Part shown: piece after piece, positions 18,070-26,167 of the stretch
How the letters are laid out: each line of letters begins with the position of its first letter
Position numbering within the stretch: position 1 is the first letter of the stretch
NCBI GenBank assembly: GCA_002420185.1
Contig: DIHO01000019.1
Coordinates: forward strand, 310,001 to 374,000
DNA length: 64,000 nt
DNA from: Opitutales bacterium UBA5694
GTDB taxonomy: Bacteria; Verrucomicrobiota; Verrucomicrobiia; Opitutales; Opitutaceae
Reading direction: 5' to 3'
Notes under the pieces: model-generated
Databases searched by the model: none
Told to the model about the DNA's origin: nothing
What the model saw: the letters and a program-made list of their open reading frames with translations, nothing else
Program-made: the position numbers and the translations under genes

Positions 18070-18873
18070 TTAATGGTTGTTGAGCCATTCTAAGACGCGC
18101 GGATTGAAGTCGTCCATTTTTTCAAAATGGAAGGCATGTCCCGCGTCATCATAGAAGTAGGAGTCGCAATCGGGAATGGCTCCTGCGACCTCCTGACCCA
18201 TCCACAACGGAGTGAAAATGTCGTCCTTACCACCGATAACCAAGCAGGGCTGAACGATAGTGCCAAGCTGATCGTATACATCGTGGTTGATACAAGCCGC
18301 AGCCTGACCTTCAAGTCCATGCAGCGGTTGCGGGGCTGGACCATTGGCGAATCCGTGGCGTCCTTCGAGCAAGCTCGTGTGAGCCTCGTCATTGTCCCAG
18401 AACGGCTTTGTGAAAATAAGAAGCTGTATCCACTCCATGAATTGGGCGGGTGACAAGTGAGCAAAGCAGGCCTTCATATGCTCGAAGATCGAGGCGGCAT
18501 ACCGGTCGCAACGAGCCCAAGGACACATGAGAACGGCGCTTTTAACTTTGGATGCGTGACGCAGACAAAGTTGCTGGGCGATGATCGAGCCCATGGAAAC
18601 ACCCACGACCTTGGCTGACTCGATACCCAAAGCATCCATGAGTCCGGCGTAGTCATCGGCCATCATGGCGCTTGAATAGTCGCCTTCGGGCTTATCGGTC
18701 TGTCCGATCCCTCGATTGTCAACCATGATGCACCGATAGTTTGAACTCCAATGATCCACATGACCTTCCCAGATCGCTCCAGGCGCTGTGATTCCCATTA
18801 TGAGTATTAGAGGTTCGCCGGTGCCGCGTTCCTCGTAATTCATTTGGATTCCGTTCGTTTCGATAAGAGGCAT
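18070..18873 (-). CDS. Alpha/beta hydrolase
   Basis: Alpha/beta-fold hydrolase (267 residues), cytosolic. The nucleophile elbow is Gly-Val-Ser93-Met-Gly, the oxyanion region is LILIMGITAPGAIWEG, and the acid/base residues lie in VIGGKDDIFTPL (Asp) and DDAGHAFHFEKM (His). The VDNRGIGQTDKPEGDYSS segment matches the 3-oxoadipate enol-lactonase / haloperoxidase-like branch. The substrate is not assignable. It stands alone, divergent from the uxaE operon, with which it shares a ~200-bp upstream region. The start is ATG 18873. Confidence 0.87.
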   Translation of the reverse strand: MPLIETNGIQMNYEERGTGEPLILIMGITAPGAIWEGHVDHWSSNYRCIMVDNRGIGQTDKPEGDYSSAMMADDYAGLMDALGIESAKVVGVSMGSIIAQQLCLRHASKVKSAVLMCPWARCDRYAASIFEHMKACFAHLSPAQFMEWIQLLIFTKPFWDNDEAHTSLLEGRHGFANGPAPQPLHGLEGQAAACINHDVYDQLGTIVQPCLVIGGKDDIFTPLWMGQEVAGAIPDCDSYFYDDAGHAFHFEKMDDFNPRVLEWLNNH

Positions 18874-19048
18874 AGAATTGAGGTATTGATTGTTTAAGAA
18901 ATTAAACCTATGTGGGAGTTTTGCAGATTACATAGAAGTCGAGCAAGCCCTTAGTTGAAGAGAATCGTTTTGGCAAAAGTTGCACGAGACTTTCGCGATT
19001 TTACGCTTCCATTTAAGCCTAATTGCCAAATAGTGATGGTGTAAGATT

Positions 19049-19062
19049 CTAACACGTGTTAG
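19049..19062. promoter_or_regulatory. Perfect 14-bp palindrome, likely operator of uxaE-uxaC
   Basis: CTAACACGTGTTAG is its own reverse complement and ends 17 bp before the ATG of the uxaE-like gene. Such a symmetric 14-mer with a central CG resembles LacI-family operators that control sugar and uronate catabolic genes, so repression by a uronate-responsive regulator is a reasonable guess. No regulator gene lies beside it. Confidence 0.5.
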
Positions 19063-19079
19063 GCCCTAATGCTCCTCAG

Positions 19080-20954
19080 ATGAAGCCAATCAATAAATTT
19101 CTTTTAGATAATGATATCCGGATCTCGAGAAATCCCTGTGTGAGTCCGGACTTCTGTCTTGACTGGGAGGCATTGCAGTCGAATTTGAGGTCTGACCAAG
19201 GGATCGATGTATTCCCTTTGAGCCATTTTGAAACGGGAGACGGAAAGTGGTCCTTGGTAAGCGATGGGAATGGAGACCACGCTTGGCGGCTTGAAAGCGT
19301 CGATGATGCGGCAAGCGTTTGTGGTTTGCAAGGGTGTGCCGAGATCAATGGTGCTACTTACTTCCCAGCTAGCTTTGAAAATCTAATTGCCATTAAAAAT
19401 CGGATACAGGAGTTCGAATCCGGGAGTTCGGTTTTTCCGACCGCCGAGGGTAGTCTTGGTAAGAGCACGTTGGGAATTGGGGCCCGTTTTACGACCCTTC
19501 ATTGGCCTGGAGTCGATTGGGCTATGGCGAATCTGGGAATAGGATTAACGGCCAATCAAAACAGTATTCCCAGGGAACTGGTTTTCGATGTAGACGTAAT
19601 GTTGGCTAACGAATTAGACAAAGTACCGTTTCAATTTATTGGAACAAGCGTTCCAGAAGGTCACCAGGGACAGTCGGTAGAGGGAATGAGTCATGGTTGT
19701 GTTCTTTCAAAATTGAAGACGGGATTCCATAGCCACAGAATCGCCTGGAGTTTCAATGCGGATCATCAGCCGATTGGCGGAAAATTTGATTCGAGAGAAG
19801 ATGCGCTGGTAGCTGGTTGTTTGTTTGCTTCTTATATCACCTTTGATTTGTCGCCCGAATTAGCTGAAACCCAAATTCCTGAAACTGAAGCAGAGCAACG
19901 ATCTTACGTTGATACCGAGATTGATCTGGACCTCGTGGCCAAAGTTTCAGAACGCGTTGCGGCAGCGGGGATTGCTTTGGATGAGATGGAGCGGGACGCA
20001 CTGCTGTGCTATGTCTGGCCTGCGATGAAAAAAATGAAGGTGCGTGATGAAAAATATCGCCGTGCTCGTGAGGTAGCATTTACGACGGAAGTGGGACGAG
20101 CGTACTTGCGTGAGCTTTCCATCGACGAACTTCCTGGACTGACAAAACCGGAGACGACAGGGATAATGCTAGCGTTGTGCGAAGTAATGGGAATGTCGGT
20201 ACAGTTTGTTGCCCCGGCTTTTGGATTCCAGAAAAACATGCCGTATCCGAATAATGGAGAGCTGAAAGATCTGATTGCTCGACAATGGGAGATTTGTGAA
20301 GCTTTTGGAGTAAGTATCGGATTCCACTCGGGTTCGGGTAAGTCGGCAGAGAACTATCAAGTGATGGGTGAGGTCACCGGTGGAAATTTGGAGATCAAGA
20401 CGAGCGGTCGTTACACCTACGAAATGGGATTGGCTTTATCCGAGTCCAAGCGTGAGGTTGATCAGGCTTTATGGCGTGACTGGTATGCGTTTACTTTGGA
20501 GCTTGCGGTGGTGGGTGCCTTCAGTTCGGAGGAAACTGAGCGGATTATGGCTAGGGAATTTATAGTGAATGCTTTAGAGCTAGAGGGAGCCGCGACTCAG
20601 GTATTCGATTCGCTCGAAACTTGTCGCAGCGCCTTGGAAGCTCTTGGGCCCAACCCGGGTCACATGTTCTGGTTCGAGTACAATTTTCTGTTCGTGCTGG
20701 CGAGGGAAGGGTTACCGAGAAAAGAGACCTTGGGTGATCATTCTGCCGCTGGCTACCAGCAGCGAGAACGATTTTATTCCATTAGCGACGAAGGCCGGTT
20801 GAGGTTTTGCCAAAAGGTGGCAAGCTATATTATCTTCCTAGCTCGGAATACTGGGTTAGTGAAAGAAAAAGTGTGCGACGTTGTACAGAAAAAACTAAGT
20901 GCGTACACCGAATATTCGGAATTTTTAGAAGGTATTGCCAATCCGAATGTGTAA
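19080..20954 (+). CDS. uxaE: Tagaturonate/fructuronate epimerase family protein (UxaE-like)
   Basis: Large protein (624 residues) resembling the tagaturonate epimerase family, which interconverts D-tagaturonate and D-fructuronate with a divalent metal. Supporting segments are SIGFHSGSGKSAENYQVMGE (His/Ser-rich active-site-like loop), NLEIKTSGRYTYEMGLAL, and HMFWFEYNFLFVLA. It lies 27 bp upstream of uronate isomerase uxaC, so the pair would funnel both glucuronate and galacturonate into one 2-ketohexuronate pool. The start is ATG 19080; a GTG 24 bp earlier lies inside the 14-bp palindrome and is less likely. The protein is longer than typical UxaE because of an N-terminal extension of unknown role. 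Confidence 0.65.
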   Translation: MKPINKFLLDNDIRISRNPCVSPDFCLDWEALQSNLRSDQGIDVFPLSHFETGDGKWSLVSDGNGDHAWRLESVDDAASVCGLQGCAEINGATYFPASFENLIAIKNRIQEFESGSSVFPTAEGSLGKSTLGIGARFTTLHWPGVDWAMANLGIGLTANQNSIPRELVFDVDVMLANELDKVPFQFIGTSVPEGHQGQSVEGMSHGCVLSKLKTGFHSHRIAWSFNADHQPIGGKFDSREDALVAGCLFASYITFDLSPELAETQIPETEAEQRSYVDTEIDLDLVAKVSERVAAAGIALDEMERDALLCYVWPAMKKMKVRDEKYRRAREVAFTTEVGRAYLRELSIDELPGLTKPETTGIMLALCEVMGMSVQFVAPAFGFQKNMPYPNNGELKDLIARQWEICEAFGVSIGFHSGSGKSAENYQVMGEVTGGNLEIKTSGRYTYEMGLALSESKREVDQALWRDWYAFTLELAVVGAFSSEETERIMAREFIVNALELEGAATQVFDSLETCRSALEALGPNPGHMFWFEYNFLFVLAREGLPRKETLGDHSAAGYQQRERFYSISDEGRLRFCQKVASYIIFLARNTGLVKEKVCDVVQKKLSAYTEYSEFLEGIANPNV

Positions 20955-20981
20955 ACAAAACTTTAATACAATAATTTCATT

Positions 20982-22388
20982 ATGTCATTCATCACCGACG
21001 ATTTTTTGCTTCAAAACGATACCGGATGTACGTTGTATCATGAATACGCTAAAAGCGAACCGATATTTGACTATCATTGTCATCTTCCCCCACAGGATGT
21101 AGCGCATAATCGTCGGTTCGCCAATTTGTTCGAGATATGGCTGGAGGGGGACCACTATAAATGGCGGGCGATGCGGGCCAATGGAGTCCCTGAAACGCTT
21201 TGCACAGGAGACGCTGATCCCTATGAAAAATTTCTGGCTTGGTGTAAAACAGTGCCCTTTACGTTGCGTAACCCTCTTTACCACTGGAGTCATCTAGAGC
21301 TCCAGCGATACTTTGACATTGATCTTCCGATCAATGAAGACACAGCCAAGGAGATTTGGGAAACCGGTAATGAAATGCTGAAGTCAGATGATTTGAGTGC
21401 TCATGGAATCTTGAAACGTTTTAAAGTGAAGGTAGTCGGTACTACCGACGATCCCACCGATTCCCTGGAGAACCACCAGGCGATTCAGTCAATGGATTTG
21501 GATACAAAAGTGATTCCGACATTTCGGCCAGACAAAGGGCTCCAAGTGGATAACCCTAAAGCCTTCAACGAATGGATCGGCCGGTTAGCAGAGGTAGCCG
21601 GTGTTGCCATCGATTCTTTGAGTTCATTTTTGGATGCACTGAAAAAGAGGCATGACTTTTTCCATGAGGTGGGCGGGCGACTGACAGATCACGGACTTGA
21701 GCGTTGTTTTTACGCTGAAACGAGTGAAGCAACCGTCAGTAATGTGTTTAACAATGCTCGAAAGGGAACGGCTGCTACGAAAAGCGAAAGAGAACAGTTT
21801 GGCTTCTTCCTGATGCGGGAAGTAGGGCGCTGGAATGCGGAGAAAGCTTGGACTATGCAGCTGCATTTGGGTGCGTTGAGAAACAACAATACCCGTATGT
21901 TAAATTTAGTGGGGCCGGACACGGGCTTGGATTCGATTGGCGACACGCCGCAGGTCGAGACAATGGGAAAATTTTTCGACAGTTTGGACCAGACGAATCA
22001 GTTGCCTAGAACCGTTGTATATAATTTGAATTGGTCAGACAATTATTCGGTAGCGACGATGTTGGGAAATTTCCAGGATGGAGTGATACCTGGGAAAATG
22101 CAGCTTGGCACCGGCTGGTGGCATCTGGATCAGAAGGAAGCCATGGCTGCTCAGATGAATGCCCTTTCCAATCTAGGCTTGTTTCCGCGGTTTGTGGGGA
22201 TGCTAACCGATTCCCGTTCCTTCCTTTCGTATCCGCGACACGAGTATTTTAGACGGATATTGTGCAATTTGGTTGGTACCGACGTTGAAAACGGTGAACT
22301 TCCCAAGGACATGGAGTTGGTGGGTGGCATGGTTAGGAACATTTGCTACCAGAATGCAGTCGACTACTTTGGGGTAGAGGGTATCTAA
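20982..22388 (+). CDS. uxaC: Uronate isomerase
   Basis: Amidohydrolase-superfamily isomerase (468 residues, normal length) converting D-glucuronate to D-fructuronate and D-galacturonate to D-tagaturonate. Metal-binding H-x-H is His32/His34 in IFDYHCHLPP. Other family signatures are WRAMRANGVPE, FKVKVVGTTDDPTDSLENH, MQLHLGALRNNNTRM, and the C-terminal MLTDSRSFLSYPRHEYFRRILCN. It follows uxaE by 27 bp and is probably co-transcribed. Later steps (UxuA/UxuB or UxaA/UxaB, KDG kinase, aldolase) are not in this window. Confidence 0.96.
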   Translation: MSFITDDFLLQNDTGCTLYHEYAKSEPIFDYHCHLPPQDVAHNRRFANLFEIWLEGDHYKWRAMRANGVPETLCTGDADPYEKFLAWCKTVPFTLRNPLYHWSHLELQRYFDIDLPINEDTAKEIWETGNEMLKSDDLSAHGILKRFKVKVVGTTDDPTDSLENHQAIQSMDLDTKVIPTFRPDKGLQVDNPKAFNEWIGRLAEVAGVAIDSLSSFLDALKKRHDFFHEVGGRLTDHGLERCFYAETSEATVSNVFNNARKGTAATKSEREQFGFFLMREVGRWNAEKAWTMQLHLGALRNNNTRMLNLVGPDTGLDSIGDTPQVETMGKFFDSLDQTNQLPRTVVYNLNWSDNYSVATMLGNFQDGVIPGKMQLGTGWWHLDQKEAMAAQMNALSNLGLFPRFVGMLTDSRSFLSYPRHEYFRRILCNLVGTDVENGELPKDMELVGGMVRNICYQNAVDYFGVEGI

Positions 22389-22503
22389 TGTGTTTGTTCC
22401 CGCCTGAGTCGATCTGCGTAGAGAGAGTTTTCTCACCCTTCTTCAGCTCCAAAATTCCCTGTGCAACCATTCTAAACAAATTTTTAATTACAACCTAAAC
22501 GTT

Positions 22504-23505
22504 ATGCCTATTAGACCAAATAATTTTGCAATTGCTGCATTGATCGCTCTCGTGATAGAAATTTTCCCAGCTAGCCTAGCAGATGTAGGCTTTTCGATCG
22601 AAGAAACTGACTTTGGCCTCACTGTTAAATATGATGGCGAATTGGTTACAAACTACGTCGTTGATCAGGCGAACAAACCGTACTTATGGCCTTTTATTGG
22701 TCCGACGGGGAAGGAGATGACACGAGCCTATCCGATGAAAGAAGTCGATGGCGAGCAGTTTGATCACCCGCATCACCGTTCGATTTGGTTTGGGCATCAA
22801 AGTATTAATGGATTTGATACATGGCTCGAGTTGCGAACCGGGACTGAAAAAAAACTCGATGCTGATAAGCTGACAGCATTCAAGAGGAAGATGGGACGAA
22901 CTGTTCATCGGGAGTTTTCCCAGATTAATGCGAACGAGAAGCGAGCAATTTTTAAAACACGAAACGACTATGTGGGTAGTGATGGTAAAAAGCTCATGTC
23001 AGATGAGCGTACCATCGTGATCCGAAAGACTAAGAATCAGGTTGTTCTCGATTTTGACATTTCGTTTATCGCGGAATATGGCAATGTTCGGGTTGGGGAT
23101 GTTAAAGATGCGGGACTGAGCGTCCGTATTCCATCCGCAATGGCCTTGAAGGAAGGAAAGGGTGGTCGTATTTTTAATAGTGAGGGTATCCGCAATAGCG
23201 ATACTTGGAGTAAGCGAGCTGCCTGGGTCGATTACCACGGACCCTTAGAAGGTGATCATTTGGGCATTGCGATTCTGAATCATCCGTCAAGTTTTCGTCA
23301 CCCCACACCCTGGCACGTACGAGACTACGGGCTTTTTACGGCTAACCCTTTTGGGTTTAATAGCCTGGATAAATCTCGGGCCGATAAAACGTTCACTCTT
23401 ACCGAGGGAACGCGGTTCTTTATGAAACATCGAATTATCTTTCATAAGGGCGACACAGAGCAAGCGAAAATCGCCCAAGCGTTCGAACGCTATGCGAGGC
23501 AGTGA
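22504..23505 (+). CDS. DUF6807 (PmoA-like) family secreted protein
   Basis: Exported protein (333 residues) with a signal peptide (hydrophobic IAALIALVIEIFPASLA, residues ~9-26). Family hallmarks: PYLWPFIGPTGKEMTRAYPMK, FDHPHHRSIWFGHQSINGFDTW, and HPTPWHVRDYGLFTANPFG. It is named after methane-monooxygenase PmoA only by a historical label, and no such activity is implied. The family is abundant in polysaccharide-utilising Planctomycetes, Verrucomicrobia and Bacteroidetes. The HPHHR and DYG segments could be catalytic. It lies 115 bp after uxaC, so co-regulation with uronate catabolism is possible. Confidence 0.88.
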   Translation: MPIRPNNFAIAALIALVIEIFPASLADVGFSIEETDFGLTVKYDGELVTNYVVDQANKPYLWPFIGPTGKEMTRAYPMKEVDGEQFDHPHHRSIWFGHQSINGFDTWLELRTGTEKKLDADKLTAFKRKMGRTVHREFSQINANEKRAIFKTRNDYVGSDGKKLMSDERTIVIRKTKNQVVLDFDISFIAEYGNVRVGDVKDAGLSVRIPSAMALKEGKGGRIFNSEGIRNSDTWSKRAAWVDYHGPLEGDHLGIAILNHPSSFRHPTPWHVRDYGLFTANPFGFNSLDKSRADKTFTLTEGTRFFMKHRIIFHKGDTEQAKIAQAFERYARQ

Positions 23506-23545
23506 GCTCTGAGGCTTAATTGTGAGAGCTGGGATCGTGGCGGGT

Positions 23546-24946
23546 TTAATCTGCTCTTTCGAATTCCACCGCAGGTTCTGGGAGTTGGCGTTTGATTTCA
23601 CCGTTCCGGTAGCCGAATCCGCTGCCTTGAATTGTACTTAAATTAAGGATACCGTTACGGCGTTGAAAGATACCGGGGTGAACTGCTTGCTCCTCAAGAG
23701 AGGCAGCTGGGTAAAACTGCATGCCATTGCTTTCCACACCCATGATCGTACCAGCGTGATTGGCAAGTTGGACATGAGGTAACTGGGCGAGCATAGGGTT
23801 TGTGAGATCCTGAACCATTAGAGTCATTCCATGTTCCTTCGCCCAGCACAGAGTGAGTAGGGCGCCGGTTTGAGTCTTGCAAGTTTTTAGGGCCACTCCC
23901 GTCCAACCCAGTTCCCGTCCTAGGCGAACGAGTTTCCAGTCGTGAGCACTCTCGTCCATAAAAAGTGGTTTGCGGGCACTGACGCTGCAAACATTGATTT
24001 TATGGGTTGCGATGTCGTAGGGGAATGGCTGCTCGACGTAGAGGATCGATTGATAGATTCTCGGATTTTCGTCTTTCAGTTTGTCCAGAATTTTATTCAC
24101 ATACTCTGGTTCCGTTACCGCGCAGTTGAAATCTGTTGTGAGCCATTCGACATCTTTCTCTAGAGCGATTTTTCCAATTGCAACGAGCCGATCGTAGTCC
24201 CATTCAGAATCGTCTCCACGTAGTTTTATTTTCAGACAATTCAAGCCGTCTTGGTCGATCCAGTCGCGGATTAAGACTGGATATCCATCATCGGGTTCAC
24301 TACCGTCGAGCTCGCTTTCCTCGATTGGATCCAAGCCACCAACAAGGTGCCATACGGGAAGTTTTTCTTTTGGGTGGGAAAAGTAGTCGGAAGGGAATTT
24401 GCCTTTAAACCGCTCCTTAGGTTCCAGAAAATGAGAGAGGTCCATGTTGAGATATTCGCTCGTGTAGGTTTTGTAAACCGGTTGGTCGCAAAGGTTCCCA
24501 TACGCATCATGGAGAGCGATATCCAAGGGTGAAAAGCAAACGAGTGCGGCTAGGTAAGGTAGGTGATGCGATTCCTCCCTTTCTGCGTTGAATGCTGACT
24601 GGAGATCCAATAACCGGGTTTCTATAAACGAATGGCCAATTGCGAGGGCATGGCCTTGGCAGGGGAATTTTCTGAATTCTCGGGTGAGTGTCTCGGTGAA
24701 TGTTTGGAGTGCGGATTCGCGGGATTTATAGTTGATTGTAGAAGGCCAAACCCAACCGACACTTAGTGGCGTTTCGCCCCAGCCGACCGCGGTTTTGCCG
24801 TTAGTTCCCTGAACCTTCAAGCATGCCCTGGCGCAAACAACTTTGGTCAGAACTTGGCTCCCGAATTTCAAAGGTACCCGCATCTCGACAGGAAGGAAAT
24901 GGAGGCTTGCGTCAATGATCTGGACTGAATTACAGGAGATATCCAT
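23546..24946 (-). CDS. Enolase-superfamily (mandelate racemase/muconate lactonizing type) enzyme
   Basis: Member of the enolase superfamily (466 residues, longer than the ~370-400 of most relatives). The barrel shows the acid/base lysines K239-x-K241 (CLKIKLRG), metal ligands Asp272 (TTDFNCA), Glu305 (YVEQPFP) and Asp331/Glu332 (MDESAHD), and a lysine at 354 (ALKTCKTQ) as the opposite base. That set indicates an MLE-type racemase, epimerase or dehydratase of a sugar acid or related carboxylate. No specific substrate can be read out. It is convergent with the DUF6807 gene (stops 40 bp apart). Confidence 0.86.
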   Translation of the reverse strand: MDISCNSVQIIDASLHFLPVEMRVPLKFGSQVLTKVVCARACLKVQGTNGKTAVGWGETPLSVGWVWPSTINYKSRESALQTFTETLTREFRKFPCQGHALAIGHSFIETRLLDLQSAFNAEREESHHLPYLAALVCFSPLDIALHDAYGNLCDQPVYKTYTSEYLNMDLSHFLEPKERFKGKFPSDYFSHPKEKLPVWHLVGGLDPIEESELDGSEPDDGYPVLIRDWIDQDGLNCLKIKLRGDDSEWDYDRLVAIGKIALEKDVEWLTTDFNCAVTEPEYVNKILDKLKDENPRIYQSILYVEQPFPYDIATHKINVCSVSARKPLFMDESAHDWKLVRLGRELGWTGVALKTCKTQTGALLTLCWAKEHGMTLMVQDLTNPMLAQLPHVQLANHAGTIMGVESNGMQFYPAASLEEQAVHPGIFQRRNGILNLSTIQGSGFGYRNGEIKRQLPEPAVEFERAD

Positions 24947-25066
24947 GGTGTTAGTTACGGAGGACCCCGATTGGGGTCAAGCGCTCTGAGGTAAAATTGC
25001 TTGGATTGGAAGGTGAGACTTTCGGACTGATGGTGTGATTGAAGGCTAGATTGCATTGGTAAGGAA

Positions 25067-26014
25067 ATGTATCGGCGTGAATTTGGGAAACTAGCTTTTG
25101 CGGGAGCAATTGGATTGACCACTGGACTCGCGTCTTCCGATAGAAAAACGATGTCTGGAAAGATAGCGAACCAATTGTCAGTCCACTTGTTTTCCAAGCA
25201 TCCTCAGTTTCTCAAATATAAGGAAATGGCAGAAGTGACCGCGGAGATGGGATTCGATGGAGTTGATTTGACCGTGAGAGAAAAAGGAAACGTGGAACCG
25301 GAGCGTGCGGTGGACGACTTGCCGAAAGCGGCTGAGGCAATCAAGGTGGGAGACTTAAAACCCAACATTTTGGTCTCAGGGATAACAAGTTTTCTGAATC
25401 TACTAGTATTCAATCTTTGAAGACTTATTCTCAATTGGGGTCTAATCACTATCGCATGGGATATTTTCGGCCCAATAAAGGGCAGGCTATGCAGGAAATT
25501 CTGTTCTAGGGCAACGATGCTCTCGACGTACTCGAAAAGTTCAATAGTTCCCAAGTCCAGCATGGTGCCTATCAGAACGACACTGGCCTAGAGGTGGGGT
25601 CTTTTGTTACCGATTTGGCTAACTTACTGGAAGAATGAGATACCGGGTGGCTGAGGTGCCAATAAGACATAACCCATGCCACGGTGGATGGAGGTGCATC
25701 CTGGCCTCTGGGCCTCAGCTATTTAAAGGACCATATCTGGAATATGCCTATCAAGGACTTTAACTGGTTAGGACCAATGGGAAGCGGAATCCTAAGTACG
25801 TTCCACTTGGGGATTGGACGTTGGATTTTGAGGGTTACTTCAAGGAGCTAAGGTCCTATGGCGTTCGTTTGCTGGTCTCTCTCCGTTTGGAGTACGAGCT
25901 TGGGGGAGCTGAGCATGGGTTCGGAAGATCAAAATTCGGCAGAAGAAGGTTTTTGCCGCCATGAAGCATGATCTAAATCGGCTCCACGATATGTTGGAAA
26001 AGAGTGCGGGTTAA
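25067..26014 (+). pseudogene. Sugar phosphate isomerase/epimerase (TIM barrel), multiply disrupted
   Basis: The N-terminus is intact (MYRREFGKLAFAGAIG, a Tat-type signal, then FDGVDLTVREKG). A frameshift near 25390 ends it early. The frame that continues (KFSESTSIQSLKTYSQLGSN) meets TAG 25507, TGA 25636 and TAA 25663, yet the sequence between remains family-like (QHGAYQNDTG, THATVDGGASWPLGLSYL, MPIKDFNWLG). Near 25800 another shift moves coding potential to a third frame (VPLGDWTLDFEGYFKELRSY, then YELGGAEHG). It ends KHDLNRLHDMLEKSAG with TAA 26012-26014. Intact relatives of ~300 residues are common in this phylum beside sulfatases. At least five lesions make this a true pseudogene. Confidence 0.88.
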
Positions 26015-26018
26015 GGAG

Positions 26019-26152
26019 TCGATGGGAAAATGGGAAAACCCTATGTGGATGAGATTAACGATCGTCTTTGGAAGGTATTGAAGCCGATTAGAGACTCCAC
26101 GAGCGTGGATTCCCGTTGGGAAATGGTTTGCGTGCGAACTACTCGGTGATAT
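26019..26152 (+). other. Short coding-like remnant before sulfatase gene
   Basis: About 44 codons read through without a stop (MGKPYVDEINDRLWKVLKP ... RWEMVCVRTTR, ending TGA near 26150). It has no start of its own and is not continuous with the pseudogene frame before it. It may be the 3' relic of another decayed gene. Nothing specific recognised. Confidence 0.3.
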
Positions 26153-26167
26153 GGAGTCGAAATCGTT

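Noticed and set aside
25067..25420. Calling the 117-codon N-terminal fragment as an intact protein
   Set aside because: It ends abruptly in a non-family sequence (LNLLVFNL) while the real continuation is in another frame, so it is part of the pseudogene.
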